Below are positions 51,786-64,000 of a stretch of DNA of 64,000 bases, piece by piece. Under the pieces are notes generated by a model, which was given only the letters and a program-made list of their open reading frames with translations, was not told the origin of the DNA and ran no database searches. Position numbers and translations under genes: made by a program. The stretch spans positions 525,547 to 589,546 of the forward strand of contig LUCM01007818.1 of the NCBI GenBank assembly GCA_008360955.1, read 5' to 3'. The DNA is from Fasciolopsis buskii (lineage: Eukaryota; Platyhelminthes; Trematoda; Plagiorchiida; Fasciolidae). How positions within the stretch are numbered: position 1 is the first letter of the stretch; each line of letters starts with the position of its first letter.

Positions 51786-52186
51786 GTGTAATTTTTATTG
51801 TCTTTATTTTTTACCCTCACATTTTTTGACTAAAATGCGGCATTATTTAGTGTACCGAAGTCTATACAATATAGTACAATACAGTATATATATATGTATA
51901 TAGGTTAAAGTTCACATCTATTATTATTTTTCGTCTTTATGACGTTTCACGCATAGATACAGTGGAAGGGACATGCTCTAAAGTGACTAGGGCACGTTAC
52001 ACCGGGGCAGGGAACCCAAAACCATAACCTGAGCCTTGGAGTGGTGTAGGTTTCATTAGGTCAAGTGCGGTAACGGGCCGGGCAATAACGCGTTTTCGTC
52101 TATCACCTAAGTGACCGGCGGATATGGGATTCGAATCGTTGATATTTTGTTGACAGGCGCTTAATCCACCAGACTACTGCCAGTCA
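51785..52186 (-). mobile_element. tRNA-derived SINE
   Basis: On the minus strand the head reads ctggcagtagtctggtgga then ttaagcgcctgtc (A-box-like, 52184-52155) and gattcgaatccc (B-box, 52139-52126), the arrangement of a Ser/Leu-type tRNA promoter. A unique body follows, then a TA-rich stretch and a tail (51890-51795) that matches 63658-63745 in inverse orientation. The shared tail suggests the SINE borrows the 3' end of a partner LINE. Pol III promoter function is inferred. Confidence 0.7.
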
Positions 52187-53480
52187 AAATTGAAAAGAAC
52201 GCGGTTTATAATGCACATCTTTACATCGAGAGTTTCCCCACTATCGAGAGACTCAGGAATAGAGAAAATCCATCATCAATTAAACGATGAACAACAGAAG
52301 ACTGAGCACTGCTTAAAGGCCATTTATCCAAAGCCCAATCGAATCACTAGATCAGGAATTATTCATTTAGAGTAACGTCGCAAAACTCGAGCCAGTTCAA
52401 TCCAATATTCTCTCCGAAGATTCTCACCTATAATTGGGAAGAGCCGCCGCATTACACGGAATGGCAGTTAGCCAAAGGCCAGGTATTTTAGTATTAAGGC
52501 AAACAGTCGGCATAAAAGCGACATCAGATTTGAAAACCAATCACAAAGAAAGCCATCGATTATCATAACACGCTCTAATCGTCTTCGGCACTTGCATTAT
52601 ATCTCTGTTGATTGGAGCCAGTTCGCGAGCAAATTGTTACGCAGTTCAGTTAAAGACAGTTCGAATCCTTTGAGATCCGAGAAAGGGAGGGTAAATAGAG
52701 CGTTTCCTGAAGAGTGTGCGTCACATCGTTGATAAGGAACAAATTTTCTGTCGGACTGGGGATAAGTTCATCAGAGAATCTATGTAGCTGGCACGTTCAA
52801 CGGGATGTCCTCGAGCATACTCGAAATCTGCAGAAGCGAGTAATTTTTTAAGCAGGCATGAACAAACAAACCTCGGAGTACTTCATCAGGTCGTCGACCC
52901 ATTTCCTCAACAATATACCTAGAAGAGAGCAAAAAACGGTTAGGTTGTAGATATACAAGAATGCCTTAACAAGCAGCCAAAGTAATGCAACTGAAAGGAA
53001 CCAACTAAAAGAGAACGTGATATTCATAAAACGGCTTAGATGCCAGTTGACTGATGCTTGGAGCTGGAGCATACAGCAATTTTTTCTCTTACACGGCTTA
53101 GTTCAATGGTATACTATGGATACAGGATTCCCGTAAGGTGATGAAACCACAAAGTTAGAGGGGCCTTATTACCTTACTCGGTGTGAATGGTAATACTTAA
53201 AATGATTCGCATCAGGGTTCTTCTGCAATAAGCTTTTAGTTGTTTTCAACACATTTTATATCAGTCATAAAGATCCCAATTTCCATACTTTCACTAGTGT
53301 GACAGTTACCAACTGTGAGTTGCCTGCTTCATTCGTAGGGAGGGAGTATTGATTTGAAGTTATCTAAAAAAAATAACCGGACCAGATGGACTGTCCTCGT
53401 CACTCAAGGATGAGGCTAAAACGTTATTTATAACCCGTGGACTGGCTAGTGTTGGTTCAGTTAGTCATCCGTGTTGAAGT
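52187..53480. other. No gene recognised
   Basis: Short frames only. Confidence 0.5.
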
Positions 53481-53484
53481 CCAT

Positions 53485-54650
53485 GAGATTCCTCGAAGCG
53501 ATGGTCATCATTATTATACTTCAGCATTAAACAGCAAGGCCAACCTCAGGGATGGTTGCCTTTACCCAAGGTCACACGTTTCTATAAAAAGAGTGGATAT
53601 CCAACAGTGGACCAACACACGTGGGAAAAGGTAAGAATGCTGCAGGAGAATACATACGGAACACAGTATAACTGCACTTTTTCAATCATTCCGATATGAC
53701 AGAAAATGACAACATGATCGCCACTGTTCTCGTTTCACTGCCATATCCTTAAGTGTCCCCAGACTGCTAATTGACACGTCATTCGGACCCCAAACACGTA
53801 GACGTGAAACACCTGCTTTACATAAGTCCGCTGTGCACTTTCGCATTTCACGTTTCCACGTCATCTGTTGACTTTATATCTCGCAACCATCCAGCGGAAC
53901 TGAGCGCACTGCGTCACAGTACGTACGACCTTTCAATTTCAGTGAAATATCAGGTCGACACCACAAGTGTTTCAGTCAACCGTATGCTGTTCGGGCCTTG
54001 GATATTCGCGTGCGCAGTCTTACCTGCCGTGCAACCATTCTTCGTCACGCAGTTGCTAAGGTAATTCAAACGGTCCAAAATCGTTAGTTCTTCTCCGTTC
54101 AGTTTCAAGTTCGGCATTAATATCGGTCCTATAACAGCACTTTACACGCTGAAGGTGAAAACCACATGCCGAAGCAAGCGATAGACTTCGAGAGTCTGTC
54201 TAGTGTACGTTGTGCATGTTCCATTGATTCTAACAAGCACAGGACATCATCTGCGTAACCTAGACGATATAGTGTCTTTCCATTGCCCAGTTCGACTCCT
54301 ACATTCGGAAAACTTCCTAAAGCAACTTCCATCAATTCATTCATGACGAAGTTAAACATCCTCGTCGAGTAACGTTGGTCGTTTCTAATGAACTTGATAG
54401 TACATCGTATACCCTCACGCAACCACAGGTATGAGTGTACAACGCTCGCAACAGGTTCACGAACTTCGCTGGCATACCACTAAGGTGGAGACAAAGAGAA
54501 AAACACAGACCAGGAGCATTATTGGGTATGATCTGGAAATAAGATAGCTGCGTGATGCAATTAACAGTTTTATTACTCAGAAAAATATCTAATGGATTCC
54601 TAGCAGCAAAAGTATTTTCACTCCTCCATAATCTGCCCGAAAAATAGGTC
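53485..54650 (-). mobile_element. RTE-like non-LTR retrotransposon, copy 3 (3' half)
   Basis: Same family as copy 1: 53681-53875 is close to 90% identical to 42650-42835, covering the C-terminal coding end and 3' UTR. Upstream, minus frames contain ELGNGKTLYRLGYADDVLCL near 54260 and LRALYTHTCGCVRVY near 54430. The element is cut off at about 54650, a typical 5' truncation. A tcatcattattat tract at about 53505 marks the 3' end. Confidence 0.9.
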
Positions 54651-54947
54651 ATATAACTCGACAGCCGAAGTAACTCATGCTTAACTGACTTTGCTGTAGC
54701 CTACAAACAGATATAGATGTGGAAACCCGTGAATAATTTCATAACTGTTGATGCCTTTTTATATCTCGCAAGTATTAGGACCATAAAAATATTAACAAAG
54801 GATTTGGCGGTATTTGAATATCAATACAGCAACGAATAAACAAAATCGCATGGAACTGAGATACAAAAAGACCAAAACAATAAACGGCGAGAAGGAAGAA
54901 AGCGCACCTTGTTTTTTTCATTTCACACGACATGATGCCTTTTCCAG

Positions 54948-55250
54948 TGCTTTGTGTCGGTTTTTAAGGGTCCCACATCCTTGACACACAGCACAGTATT
55001 CGTGCCACTGACGTTACTGCTGAGCCTTGTTCACTTAGCTTCCGCAACCAACAACAATTCTCATTTTTCTACTTCAACCAGGAGGGCGATGAGTATCAAC
55101 CGAGGCCAAAGCGGAAGCGTTGTTTCTTCTAATCTTGAGAAGCATGTGCAAAAAGAGTACATACACAAGCGTGTCCAGGCCATCGAAAGCGATTATCTCC
55201 GTCATACAGCAACCATCAGTACCCACAACAACGACACACGTCGACATTAA
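54948..55250 (+). CDS. Candidate secreted-protein exon, unidentified
   Basis: An acceptor-like gccttttccag ends at 54947 and opens 100 codons to TAA. The segment VFVPLTLLLSLVHLASA looks like a signal-peptide core with a plausible cleavage after ASA, followed by Asn/Ser-rich and charged sequence (NLEKHVQKEYIHKRVQAIES). No start codon lies in the open frame before the hydrophobic segment. A second frame (55120-55359) overlaps and is also open. No family recognised; it sits among retroelements and could be chance. Confidence 0.3.
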   Translation, partial: CFVSVFKGPTSLTHSTVFVPLTLLLSLVHLASATNNNSHFSTSTRRAMSINRGQSGSVVSSNLEKHVQKEYIHKRVQAIESDYLRHTATISTHNNDTRRH

Positions 55251-55699
55251 TCAGCCGAGAATTATACTGAAAGCGAGCAATGCTTCGATGATGCAGTCCA
55301 ATACAAACGCCAAGAACCCTCAAAGAGCAAGGATCAAATCTCGTAACCGGAAAGTATGACATAAGGAACCGCAGTACTGTGGGTCATTTTTTGAGGGAAA
55401 ACCGAATTTTAGGGCAATGCTACCTCAAGCTGTTTTGACTCTGATTTCCCGTGATGGGATCTCTCCAAATTACCACCAACTGTAATCAGGCTCTCAAGGT
55501 GTTTAAAGCCGCTGACCACTTCTAAATGGACACCACAAAGAGTGAGTGCAGGCATCAGCATCTTGGAGTGCCTCGCACTTATCAACCTCCAGGCGAATCA
55601 AAACCTGTGGATAGTCTATGCGTTCTCGCTCCCCAACGCAATAGCACCGGAATTCTCTGAATCAAAAACGGTCCCCTGAGAGAAATTCAACCCTACCTC

Positions 55700-57180
55700 C
55701 CGCTAGACTAGATAAAATATCCTAGAGAACATTGTTCATGACGAAGTTGACAAGAAATGAGAAGATAGACCAGTTTTGCCTTACTTCACTCGAGACGATC
55801 AAGAATAGCGAAAGCTATCCATAGGTCCAAACATGACCTGAGATATGTTGGTACAACCTATGAGGATCGGGGTATAGTCCGCAAGTACGCCATTCCTCAA
55901 GAGGCAGTGCCATTATGCAAAACCACCGATATAGCCAAAGCCTGCATGGATCTTTAAGAACACAAAGACCGCTGGTTTTCGGAAGGCGCAGCGCTGCTCT
56001 AACGACTTCCGGAAGGCAAAGGTTTGATCGACATATACACGACTGGCGCGAAACTTAGCCTGCTTTTCGGTTGTTTGCTCTTCAACCATGCCGTACAACC
56101 TACAAAGACTGATGGATGCTACAGCTTCGATGCCCTTGAGATTAGGCTAACAGTCCGATGGGTAGTGAAGCCACTGCGTAAGGTTATCTTAAATACAACA
56201 ATAGTCGATTTCACCAGGAGGACACCACATCAGAGCGCAAGACTTTGAAGGATAAAATCTGAATTTCTCTGAAATTAGAGAAGGCCACTGACGCGCGACA
56301 TTCTTGGACGTTCCAGGAAATGGACATCCTTTGGAGCCTTGGGTTTAGAAGATGAACCTATCGCAAAAGACCACGGGATGTGCTCCAAAACAAGTACGGG
56401 AGATTGGTGCTGGAGGCCAGACGAGTTGTGCCTCACCCAAAATGTGGATAGGCGACCCTGGAGCGCATTCCATTTTTGATGTTCCCTGAGACCACTAGGT
56501 CACGCAATCAATGTTTTTTGCTGAGTTGGAGCATCGTCACGAGGTGCGCGGTTCATTGTGCCCGCTACCCATCAGGATGGAATTGTGTGCCAAAAAGGCT
56601 TAGGCATTCAGCGGAAATTCACGGCGTCATGACATACTGAATAAAGTAACGTCTCTGTAGGCTAGCAGAGTAAAAGGTATCCTTGATAAGCGATTGGTGA
56701 TACTTGACGTTATCAGGTGGCGTCTATTTTAGCTTCGTAGCTAGCGATTTGCGGAAAGTTGGTAAACAAATCGGACCAGATACCTCATCAGTGTAACTAG
56801 TAATACAACGTCCGTTTCGAACGCCCACCAAATCTCATGGCCAGCTTGGTACAGAATAACGCTTGGTGGGAGTGGACGGGAGTACTCAAGTAATACCGGC
56901 AATCTTGTACGCACCTTACTTTCGGTAGCCGATCATGATGTGGTAGTTCTGAGTCGATTGTTGAACCGAAAAAGAAACTGTCAAGTGGGGTGCTAATGAT
57001 TCGAACTCCTGAACGTTGTACCAGCGGGAATGGGGGACGTTCAAAGCACAGAACCAGCAATCGCCTCATTTTCTGAAAGATAGAACTCGAGACTGAAAGG
57101 GCTTTCTGAAAGCGTCACTTTCTCATGATCGAAGGAATAAGAACCAATGCTTGGAAGGAAAAGGCGAAATTCCCTTCATC
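55700..57180 (-). mobile_element. RTE-like non-LTR retrotransposon, copy 4
   Basis: Minus-strand pieces in order: the endonuclease C-terminal part (57060-56800: RRLLVLC, then VQDCRYYLSTPVHSHQALF) and RT fingers (56060-55915: FRASRVYVDQTFAFRKSLEQ, then PAVFVFLKIHAGF). The RT piece parallels GICADRVYVDQIITLRQVLE of copy 2. No YADD palm motif seen. Many disruptions. Confidence 0.75.
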
Positions 57181-57484
57181 ATCTACTTCCACTTTGAAAC
57201 GCTAACAAGGGTTAGAATAACGAACGCCAAAAGAACATAATCTATCAGTTGGAACCGCAGCAGAAACAAAAGCAATTCGTCGTGCAAACAAGAATCAGAC
57301 TCACCTGCAAATAAGATACCCGGTTCGGTTAACGCCGTGAGTGCAATGCACAGCGATGATGCCATCTACGCGGAACAAGAAAGTCGAGAAATGGTTGCTA
57401 TTGGGCTTTAACATAAACGCTACATCAATCCGACCAATTGAAAACCAAGATGAAAGGCAGTCAGAAGCGTATGTGGTTCATCTG

Positions 57485-60440
57485 AACTGTAAGCACCATC
57501 ATCATCGTAGTGTTAAATAGCAGGATAACCCGAATAACCACTGCCTTTCTCACAGTTACACGTTTCTATAGAAAACATCCATGTACAAGATACACAGGGA
57601 AAGAAGAAGCGTGAAAGAACGCTGTAGTAGCCAACATACGGAAAACAGTCTAATTGTAGAAATGCACGCTATTTCTAACCACTCTAACTAGACAGGTACC
57701 AACTCAATTGTCAATGTTCACGGTTCTCTGTAATAGTTTACAGTGTCTCCAATCAGTTGGTTGAGAGATCTTCTGAACTCCAACCACAGAGTGAGGCACC
57801 TACTTTACCTAAGTTCACCGTATATTTTCTCGTCTCGGATGGCACGTCATTCACTGGCTTCTACGTGGTTCATTCCTCTGTGAACGGAGATCGAAAAACG
57901 ACACCAGACAATGGATGCATGGTGGTTGCATGCAACGGGTGACCCAATCAATGAATTCAACTAAAATGGATATGTTGGGACAGCACTCCCCGAACTGATA
58001 GCAGTGATCGATTCCGCAAACATTGATGATCAAAAACCACCAGAGGATGAGCATTTTCAAAATACAATCTCCATGCCTCACATTATACAGCGAAACTAAG
58101 TGCAATGCGGAATAGTACACACGAACTTCCAATTCCAGCCAAATACCAGGTCGGTGCTACAAATGCATCAGTTCGGCGTGTGTCGTTCGAGCCTCGGACA
58201 TACGAATGCTCAAGTGTACTACCATGCCACCACCTTTCACCGCGCAGCTGCCGAAGTGAATGATCTGATGAACGGCTGTCAGCCGCCCTCAATCGAATAT
58301 CAAGCTCGGGACCACTGACGCTCAATCTTGCAACAGCATTTTATACTTTGCAAGTTCAAAACAAATGCTGAATGGAGCTGCAGCTCTTACGAATCTGCAT
58401 AGTGTGTGCTGATCACATTCCGTACACTATAAGTCTAAATGCCTTGATCCTAGAAAACTACCAAGGCTCTCTGTTAGCTCGTCAATGACAAAATAAAACA
58501 AGGGTGACGAAACGGTTTATATTTGTCAAACACCTTTGATCGTTTCGAATGAACTCGACGATTTCTCGTGCAATCTCATGGGACTAGAGGTACACAGGAA
58601 CTATGTTTGCGGCAGATTCACGAACTTCCGAGGTACACCTTTCCAGTGAAGAGCATTGAGCGCAGAAGTTCATTCATTTGGATCGAAAGCACTCTTCAAG
58701 TCATGGGAAAATACTATTAGCGGCATGAATGGCGCATTTCAAATAATTGAGAAAAGATAAAAATTCTGTCGACAAAACCTCGACCTGCGGTCTGATTTCC
58801 GGCAGCGCTTCTGGTATCAGACGGCATAAGCGTATCGAGGATAATAACCTAACAACTATTGCAATTAAAGTGACCCACGATGTTCACTGCTACCACTGCG
58901 TATCCTCTTCCTGAAGACGATAACAGAATACGTTCTTGGTTCCAAATGTCACGGACCAAGTGGGGGATAATTTCTATCAGAGCATTTTCACAAAGTTTGA
59001 ACAAAACCGAAGGAAGCTTCATTGGGACCGACAACATTTCAGTAGCTGAACGATCAACTCTACCTCCGATTTTGCTGGGGGAAGGTCAACCGACATCTCC
59101 CAAGGATTCACAGTTTTTGACATCCGAGTAGTCCGATCTGCGTGCGGCCCAGTGCTGATGTATATTGTTGTATGGCGGAGTTGCTAACACATTTGATGGT
59201 TGCTGTTAGCGATCCGTGAGAACACCTAGGTCAAACAGACGTTATACGGCCCATCGAGTTTGCCGTCGGAGTCGACGACCGCTGAATTACAGTGCGAACC
59301 GTAATAAAACTAATGTATGGTCCGACTCTACATATGCGAACCAGTGGGATCTAGACTTCCGGGTAGAACTTGTGCCTACCGTAATATGGCCAAAATAGCT
59401 CAGAGTAATTAAAGCACTGATGCCATGTCGCTGTATGAGGCGACCTGTCTCGGAAATTCGCGGACAGGAAAAATCGATTGCCTCCACAAAACTGGAGAAG
59501 CTGGTCCCCGACATTTGCAAACTGAGCGGGGAATATACAAATCCACCCTGAACGGGCTTCTGATGCACTGCGTATTCCAACGCGCATCAAAATCACCAGT
59601 TAGCACTACAATGCAGGAGCTTTTGCTCCTGCGAATAACCTATCCCGAGGACATGAACAGGCTGTACTTGACGTAGCTATCCTTTCGAACGCCAAATGAC
59701 CCTTATAGCATATAAACGACTGGTTATCGGGAATCAGTCTAGCAGAATAGATGCAGCCTTGCCAAGCAAGACTGCCTACACCGTGATGACCCGCAGCCCG
59801 AGCCAGTTCATTACCCAAGATGCGCAGAAAACACCTCGATGAGAAACCAGGAGCAGTTAGTCAGTCCATACTGTTCGGATACTGAATTCGCGTTTCACCG
59901 AAGTGGCAGACAACAACTTTCAGTGTATGTATTGTGAGTGGTAGGCGTGCCTGTTTACCGGTCTGCACAAGAGCACGCATTCTGAGGAAGCCGAGATTAA
60001 GGGGTTGAAGTCTGAGAAAACGTGAGCAACGAAACCGAAACTCGCTTGCAACATCATTAAATGAAGAACCATTACAAGTATCTAAAATGTACGGGTAGGC
60101 CAAGGAGGCGAAGGCAGACGGTTGGGGAGAAAATACAGTAAAAAGAGGGGATTCTGAGAAGCAGGGTATGTATCGTCCACTCCGCTTAATGCAATGCGCT
60201 GTTTGGTCCTGATTGTCCTGCGAGACGGCCGATGTATTACTGGATTTTTTGTGATTATTGAACTCATAGGAGATGGTACACGGATGCCGCTGGGAAGACC
60301 AACCGTTAAGCAGCAGCCATAAGCGAAGCTCCGTAAAACTAATTCGATAACACTTTGTATTAGACAGTGACATTTGAACGTAGAAGTAACACCAACACGG
60401 ATGATGATAATAAACACATGGATGGCGGATCAATGTTTGC
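57485..60440 (-). mobile_element. RTE-like non-LTR retrotransposon, copy 5
   Basis: Most complete relative of copy 1. A minus frame of 193 codons (60442-59861) ends in an endonuclease start (ALVQTGKQARLPLTIHTLKV, then VCHFGETRIQYP). Later endonuclease pieces lie at 59600-59290 (GDQLLQFCGGNRFFLSANFR, YVESDHTLVLLRFAL). The RT start is at 58990 (IPHLVRDIWNQERILLSS) and a palm-entry piece near 58500 (FYFVIDELTESLGSF). The C-terminal part runs to 57660 and a catcatcatcg tract ends it near 57500. The YADD motif is deleted or unreadable. Inactive. Confidence 0.85.
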
Positions 60441-61000
60441 ATAGAAACACCAGACCTGCGTGGTGGTTACTGGGGCGCAAGCATACCACTCACTTTCTTG
60501 TCTAACCATCCAGATCTGAACGCTATTTGGTATCCCACTAGAATGTGATTTTGACAATGAATGCACATTCACACAGAGTCCAGTGAAGCATTGCAAAGTG
60601 ATGTGTCGAACAATATTTGTAGCTTAGGTGAGACTAATATTCAGAGATAACAACATGTGAACTTGGGTTTGTTTTATTTATCATGGTAACTGCGTGTATC
60701 CGAATCACTGAGTCACCATTAAATGGGTCCAGTGACCGTGCATACTCAATGCGATTAAAACCAGACAGCAGTGACAAACAATGACGTTGCACATCAAAGT
60801 GCAAATTCGAGACAGAAGAGAATAGTCATCTACAATAAGTGGATGCAGAATTGTTATAACAGCCAAATGATCAAATGGAGAGGACAGTAACTAAATGTCA
60901 TGGTCGGTGACCATTCTAGGGTTTTTGGTGCCGCAGATTTTAGTTCTGCTGTTAATTCTCCAAAAGAACCTAACTTTTTCTCAGTTTCAAAATTGACGTT
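60441..61000. other. No gene recognised
   Basis: Spacer between the minus-strand RTE-like copy and the plus-strand LTR element. Some may belong to the LTR. Confidence 0.5.
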
Positions 61001-61452
61001 ATTTTGAATATTGATCGATAAAAAAAATTTTCTAAGTCCGCAAAAAGATTCATCAAAACTAATTCTGTGATTGGCTGTTTCACATATCGACCAAAGCCAC
61101 CCAACGCAACTATATAAACGATAGAGCTCACTTGAATTCTGGCACGTATTGATGGGTCACCAATAAGCGCGCGGCAGTACTCTGTGTTCGTCTTCTCTCT
61201 TCCGCTAGCGGGTTGGGCTAGTTGTTTGTATTCCGCGCATTTCTCTGTTCTATATGGCGGCTTATTCAAGGGAGCAACAGTTCCGTTGTACGATTACGGG
61301 GCTCGTAGACTCGAGCCCGAACAACCGCCTCCTACCTCAGTGTATGTTCGTGTCCTGCTAGGCCACAGGCTGTGCTCCTATGCTATCGTGCGACGCTAGT
61401 GCTTGCGTCTTGTGCTTCAGTGTGTGTAGATCAATCCAACTCGGCAACACAA
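61000..61452 (+). repeat. Probable 5' LTR and leader of Gypsy-type element
   Basis: GC-rich sequence ahead of gag that ends tcggcaacacaaatctggcg. The end of an LTR followed by a tRNA primer-binding site commonly has this form. The left boundary is not determinable, and no intact 3' LTR is in the window, though 62773-62808 repeats the last 36 bp. Confidence 0.45.
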
Positions 61453-62900
61453 ATCTGGCGAGCGGGGTCTTTCGAGCTCAACGCAATCGGATGACCACAA
61501 TGGATGCGGACAGGAAAAAAAATGTTCCAGACCCAGCTCAGGCTGATGGAGGCTCTCATTCAGCGGATTGGGAATATGACCACAACAGCTAGAAGTCGTG
61601 CTTCGATCAATGACTGACTTCCTGCACAACCCACAGTCCGGCGTTACATTTGAATCCTGGTTCAAACGCTACGAGGATGTGTTTACTGTTGATCTGGCGG
61701 AAAAAGACGACAAAACCAAAGTACGCTTAATCCTGCGAAAACTTGGTCCGAAGGAACATACGCGGTACATCAACTTCATTTTTCCAGATGAACGATCAAT
61801 GCGCACATTCGAGCAGACTATTCAGACCTTAGGAAAAAATTTCGGTGATCCATCTTCGTTGTTCAGCACACGATATCAGTGTCTGAAACTCCTTAAACGT
61901 GACGCTAACGACCTGGCAAATTACGCAAGAGTCGTTAACCGTGAGTGTAGCAGGCTTAAGCTGAGCGTCCTAAAAGAAGACCGATTTCGGTGTCTAATTT
62001 TTATTTGTGGACTTCATTCGCCAAGCCATTTAGACTTACGCACCCACCTGTAAGCCAAAATCGAGCAACAACCAGATACAACAAAGGAACAACTCGTGGA
62101 TGAGTGCGAACATTTATTTAACCTGAAACACGACGCAGCCATAACTCAACGACAAGAAGGATCGTACAACAATGTTAACGATGTTAAAGCTCTAAGATCG
62201 CCCGCGCCACCTCAAAGGTTGCATGCACGTCAACAGTTTAAGTCGCCCAAGCCCCCTTCGCCCTTCAGGTACTGTGGAGCCTGGCATTTTCACAAATAAT
62301 GTCCATTTCGCACCCATCAGTGCGAACATTGTCGTCGTGTTGACCACAAGGAAGGTTTTTATCAGACCAAGAGGTTTCCACGACCGGCTCGTTTCAACCC
62401 GCTCAAGCCAAAGCCAGCCAATGCCTGCGCGAATGTTCACTCATTCGGTTTTATGGCAATCTGTCGATTAAATGCTGCCGATCGCAGAAATTTTGTCACA
62501 GATAGCATAAACAATCATCCGGCCCGTTTTCAACTGGACACAACTTCAGACACATCTGTCATATTTAACTCAACTTGGCATGACATTAGTCAACCGCCCA
62601 TCCAACCCACGTCAATCACGGCTACAAATGCTTGTGGTGGTTTCTGGAGTTAGCCGGAAAGGTCCAGGGTACTGTCAAATTCAACAAACTGATATCAACG
62701 CCGTGCTATGCAGCAAAATCTGAAATCAACCTGCTCGGCGCTGACTGGCTAGAGGAATTAGGCCTTAGCAACTTACGTCGTGTGTAGATCAACCGAACGC
62801 GGCAACACAACACTAAGCACTCGTATCTTTGTTTCAGACAACAGGAAATGAAAGGTAATTAGATTACTGGTGTCTGCAGTTAGGCAACCTCCAAAAGCCT
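61453..62900 (+). mobile_element. Decayed Gypsy-type LTR retrotransposon, gag and protease
   Basis: A leader frame (LMEALIQRIGNMTTTARS) runs into gag at 61598-62053 (SGVTFESWFKRYEDVFTVDL, then VRLILRKLG, a standard Gypsy/CsRn1-like gag core). The same frame continues past stops at 62051 and 62297 through two broken zinc knuckles (YCGAWHFHK, CEHCRRVDHKEGFY, each lacking a Cys) to an aspartic protease (FQLDTTSDTSVIFNSTW, with the active-site DTG-type triad altered). After a frameshift near 62640, EINLLGADWLEELGLSNL marks the protease end. No reverse transcriptase, RNase H or integrase follows; the copy is truncated. Confidence 0.85.
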
Positions 62901-63400
62901 CAGCATGATTGAGAGTGCGTGTCTCAAGCTGCGAGTTGGCTACTCGCTGTGAACAACTTTCGAAATGCTCCTAAACGATCCTGAGTTTCAAAGGAATCTT
63001 ACTCACTGCCTTCTCGTGACGGAGATTTTCCAGATAGATTTACAGCGCGAAAGTGAATGCTCAGTGTTCGCCACTGTATTGACTGTGAATCAATCTAGAG
63101 GTGGCTGAATCCCGACTCCAGGCTGACCAAGAGTGGGGTGCATAGGACAGTGTTCTCGTCCGAAAGAGATATAATCTGAGGGATTATCAGTTCCTAGTGG
63201 ATTAAGAGACGCTCTGATAACCGCACCGCCTGATGGGATAGCACCAGGGAGTAGAAAATCTTGAAAATACTTTATGAACAGGATGTTAGTCATCGTTCAC
63301 TCGACCCATGAAAAAGTCCTTTGGTAAAACTGGCGAAAGAAAGACCGTGAATTCCAAACAGCAATGTCGGATAGAACTTTCGTGGATGTACTTAGAGGAA
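62901..63400. other. Unassigned, probably repeat-derived
   Basis: A 67-codon minus frame at 63090-63293 has no known domain. No gene supported. Confidence 0.4.
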
Positions 63401-63800
63401 AATTAAACGATCGAGTGGATAACAGAGAGCAGTCAAAAGTGCGCGGAAATATAAAAGTGAGTTATTAGGAAAGGATCGGAGGAGAGCTCCTGAAGGCAAA
63501 ACAAAACATCGGATGTGGCCACCGGCTGATGCCAAACCCATTAGTGAAACAAGATTAGCACAACGAGACCGAGCGCCGACCTGGTGTGGCGGCTTGCGCG
63601 CCTCCATGACCCAAAAACATAGACCGGAAGGAATCTCTCAGGCCGAAGATCAAATCATTTATTGTATTGTATTGTATAGACTTTCCGTACACTAAATAAT
63701 GTCGCGCTTCAGTCAAAAAATTTGAGGATAAATTATAAAATAGGAGGAAAAAGAAACCAGTAAATAAAATAAATACACTCATCGCCTCGTAAATAATATA
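63401..63800 (+). mobile_element. 3' end of a non-LTR element
   Basis: A GC-richer segment with a decayed coding tail (63513-63650) is followed by an AT-rich 3' region. Positions 63658-63745 (tgtatagact, gtacactaaataatg, cagtcaaaaaat) match the tail of the SINE at 51795-51890 in inverse orientation. It is probably the LINE-type partner that provides the shared tail. Confidence 0.55.
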
Positions 63801-64000
63801 AAAAAAACTCAGCCAGGTAAAATCATAACATATTATGATAGGCTGCTCAGGAATTCGGCTAAAACACCATCACGGTTTGTCAAAATGCGTGCTAAATATG
63901 GGACAGTGGAGTTCCTATAAATATTGATTCTGAACGGTACGGAACGAAAATCGGATCGTGTAGAAATATGAGAGCGACACTTTGGAACATCGCTGTGCTG

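Noticed and set aside
1..64000. CRISPR arrays, operons, bacterial promoters
   Set aside because: The window is eukaryotic: split gene, retroelements, no regularly spaced short repeats.

Overview
The window looks like nuclear DNA of a flatworm, most likely a digenean trematode. It has a multi-exon eukaryotic gene with both tiny (46 and 76 bp) and multi-kilobase introns, plus decayed RTE-type, Penelope-like and Gypsy-type retroelements of kinds common in trematode genomes. There are no bacterial features: no operons, ribosome binding sites or long ORFs. The organism call is an inference from gene architecture and repeats.

The main result is one split gene on the plus strand, about 12,987/15,727 to 50,851, assembled by matching splice sites and reading phase. 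From 25,055 to the stop at 50,851, twelve consecutive exons join in frame across eleven introns. The product follows the domain order of MCMDC2, the MCM-domain protein of meiotic recombination: a zinc-binding OB region, a degenerate AAA+ core whose Walker A and Walker B residues are replaced, and a C-terminal helical part. Two exons at 15.7-16.2 kb carry the OB/zinc part. At least one exon between 16,160 and 25,054, and the true 5' end, are not resolved. A candidate N-terminal exon lies at 12,987-13,117.

Region by region: 1-8.4 kb is non-coding apart from a near-perfect fold-back at 2,349-2,518. At 8.47-8.81 kb there is an unassigned exon candidate. At 9.6-10.05 kb there is a nested inverted repeat ending in (TA)n. 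A 240 bp direct repeat lies at 13.75 and 19.75 kb. The introns of MCMDC2 hold a Penelope-like RT/GIY-YIG remnant (37.6-38.7 kb), an RT scrap (40.8-41.0 kb), two copies of a 200 bp repeat (29.05 and 40.63 kb), and two RTE-like elements on the minus strand (42.4-48.5 kb) that fill the 8 kb intron before the penultimate exon. Downstream of the gene lie a tRNA-derived SINE (51.8-52.2 kb), three more minus-strand RTE-like copies (53.5-60.4 kb) and a decayed Gypsy-type LTR element on the plus strand (61.0-62.9 kb). A retroelement tail at 63.65 kb is shared with the SINE. All the mobile elements are broken by stops, frameshifts or loss of catalytic residues.
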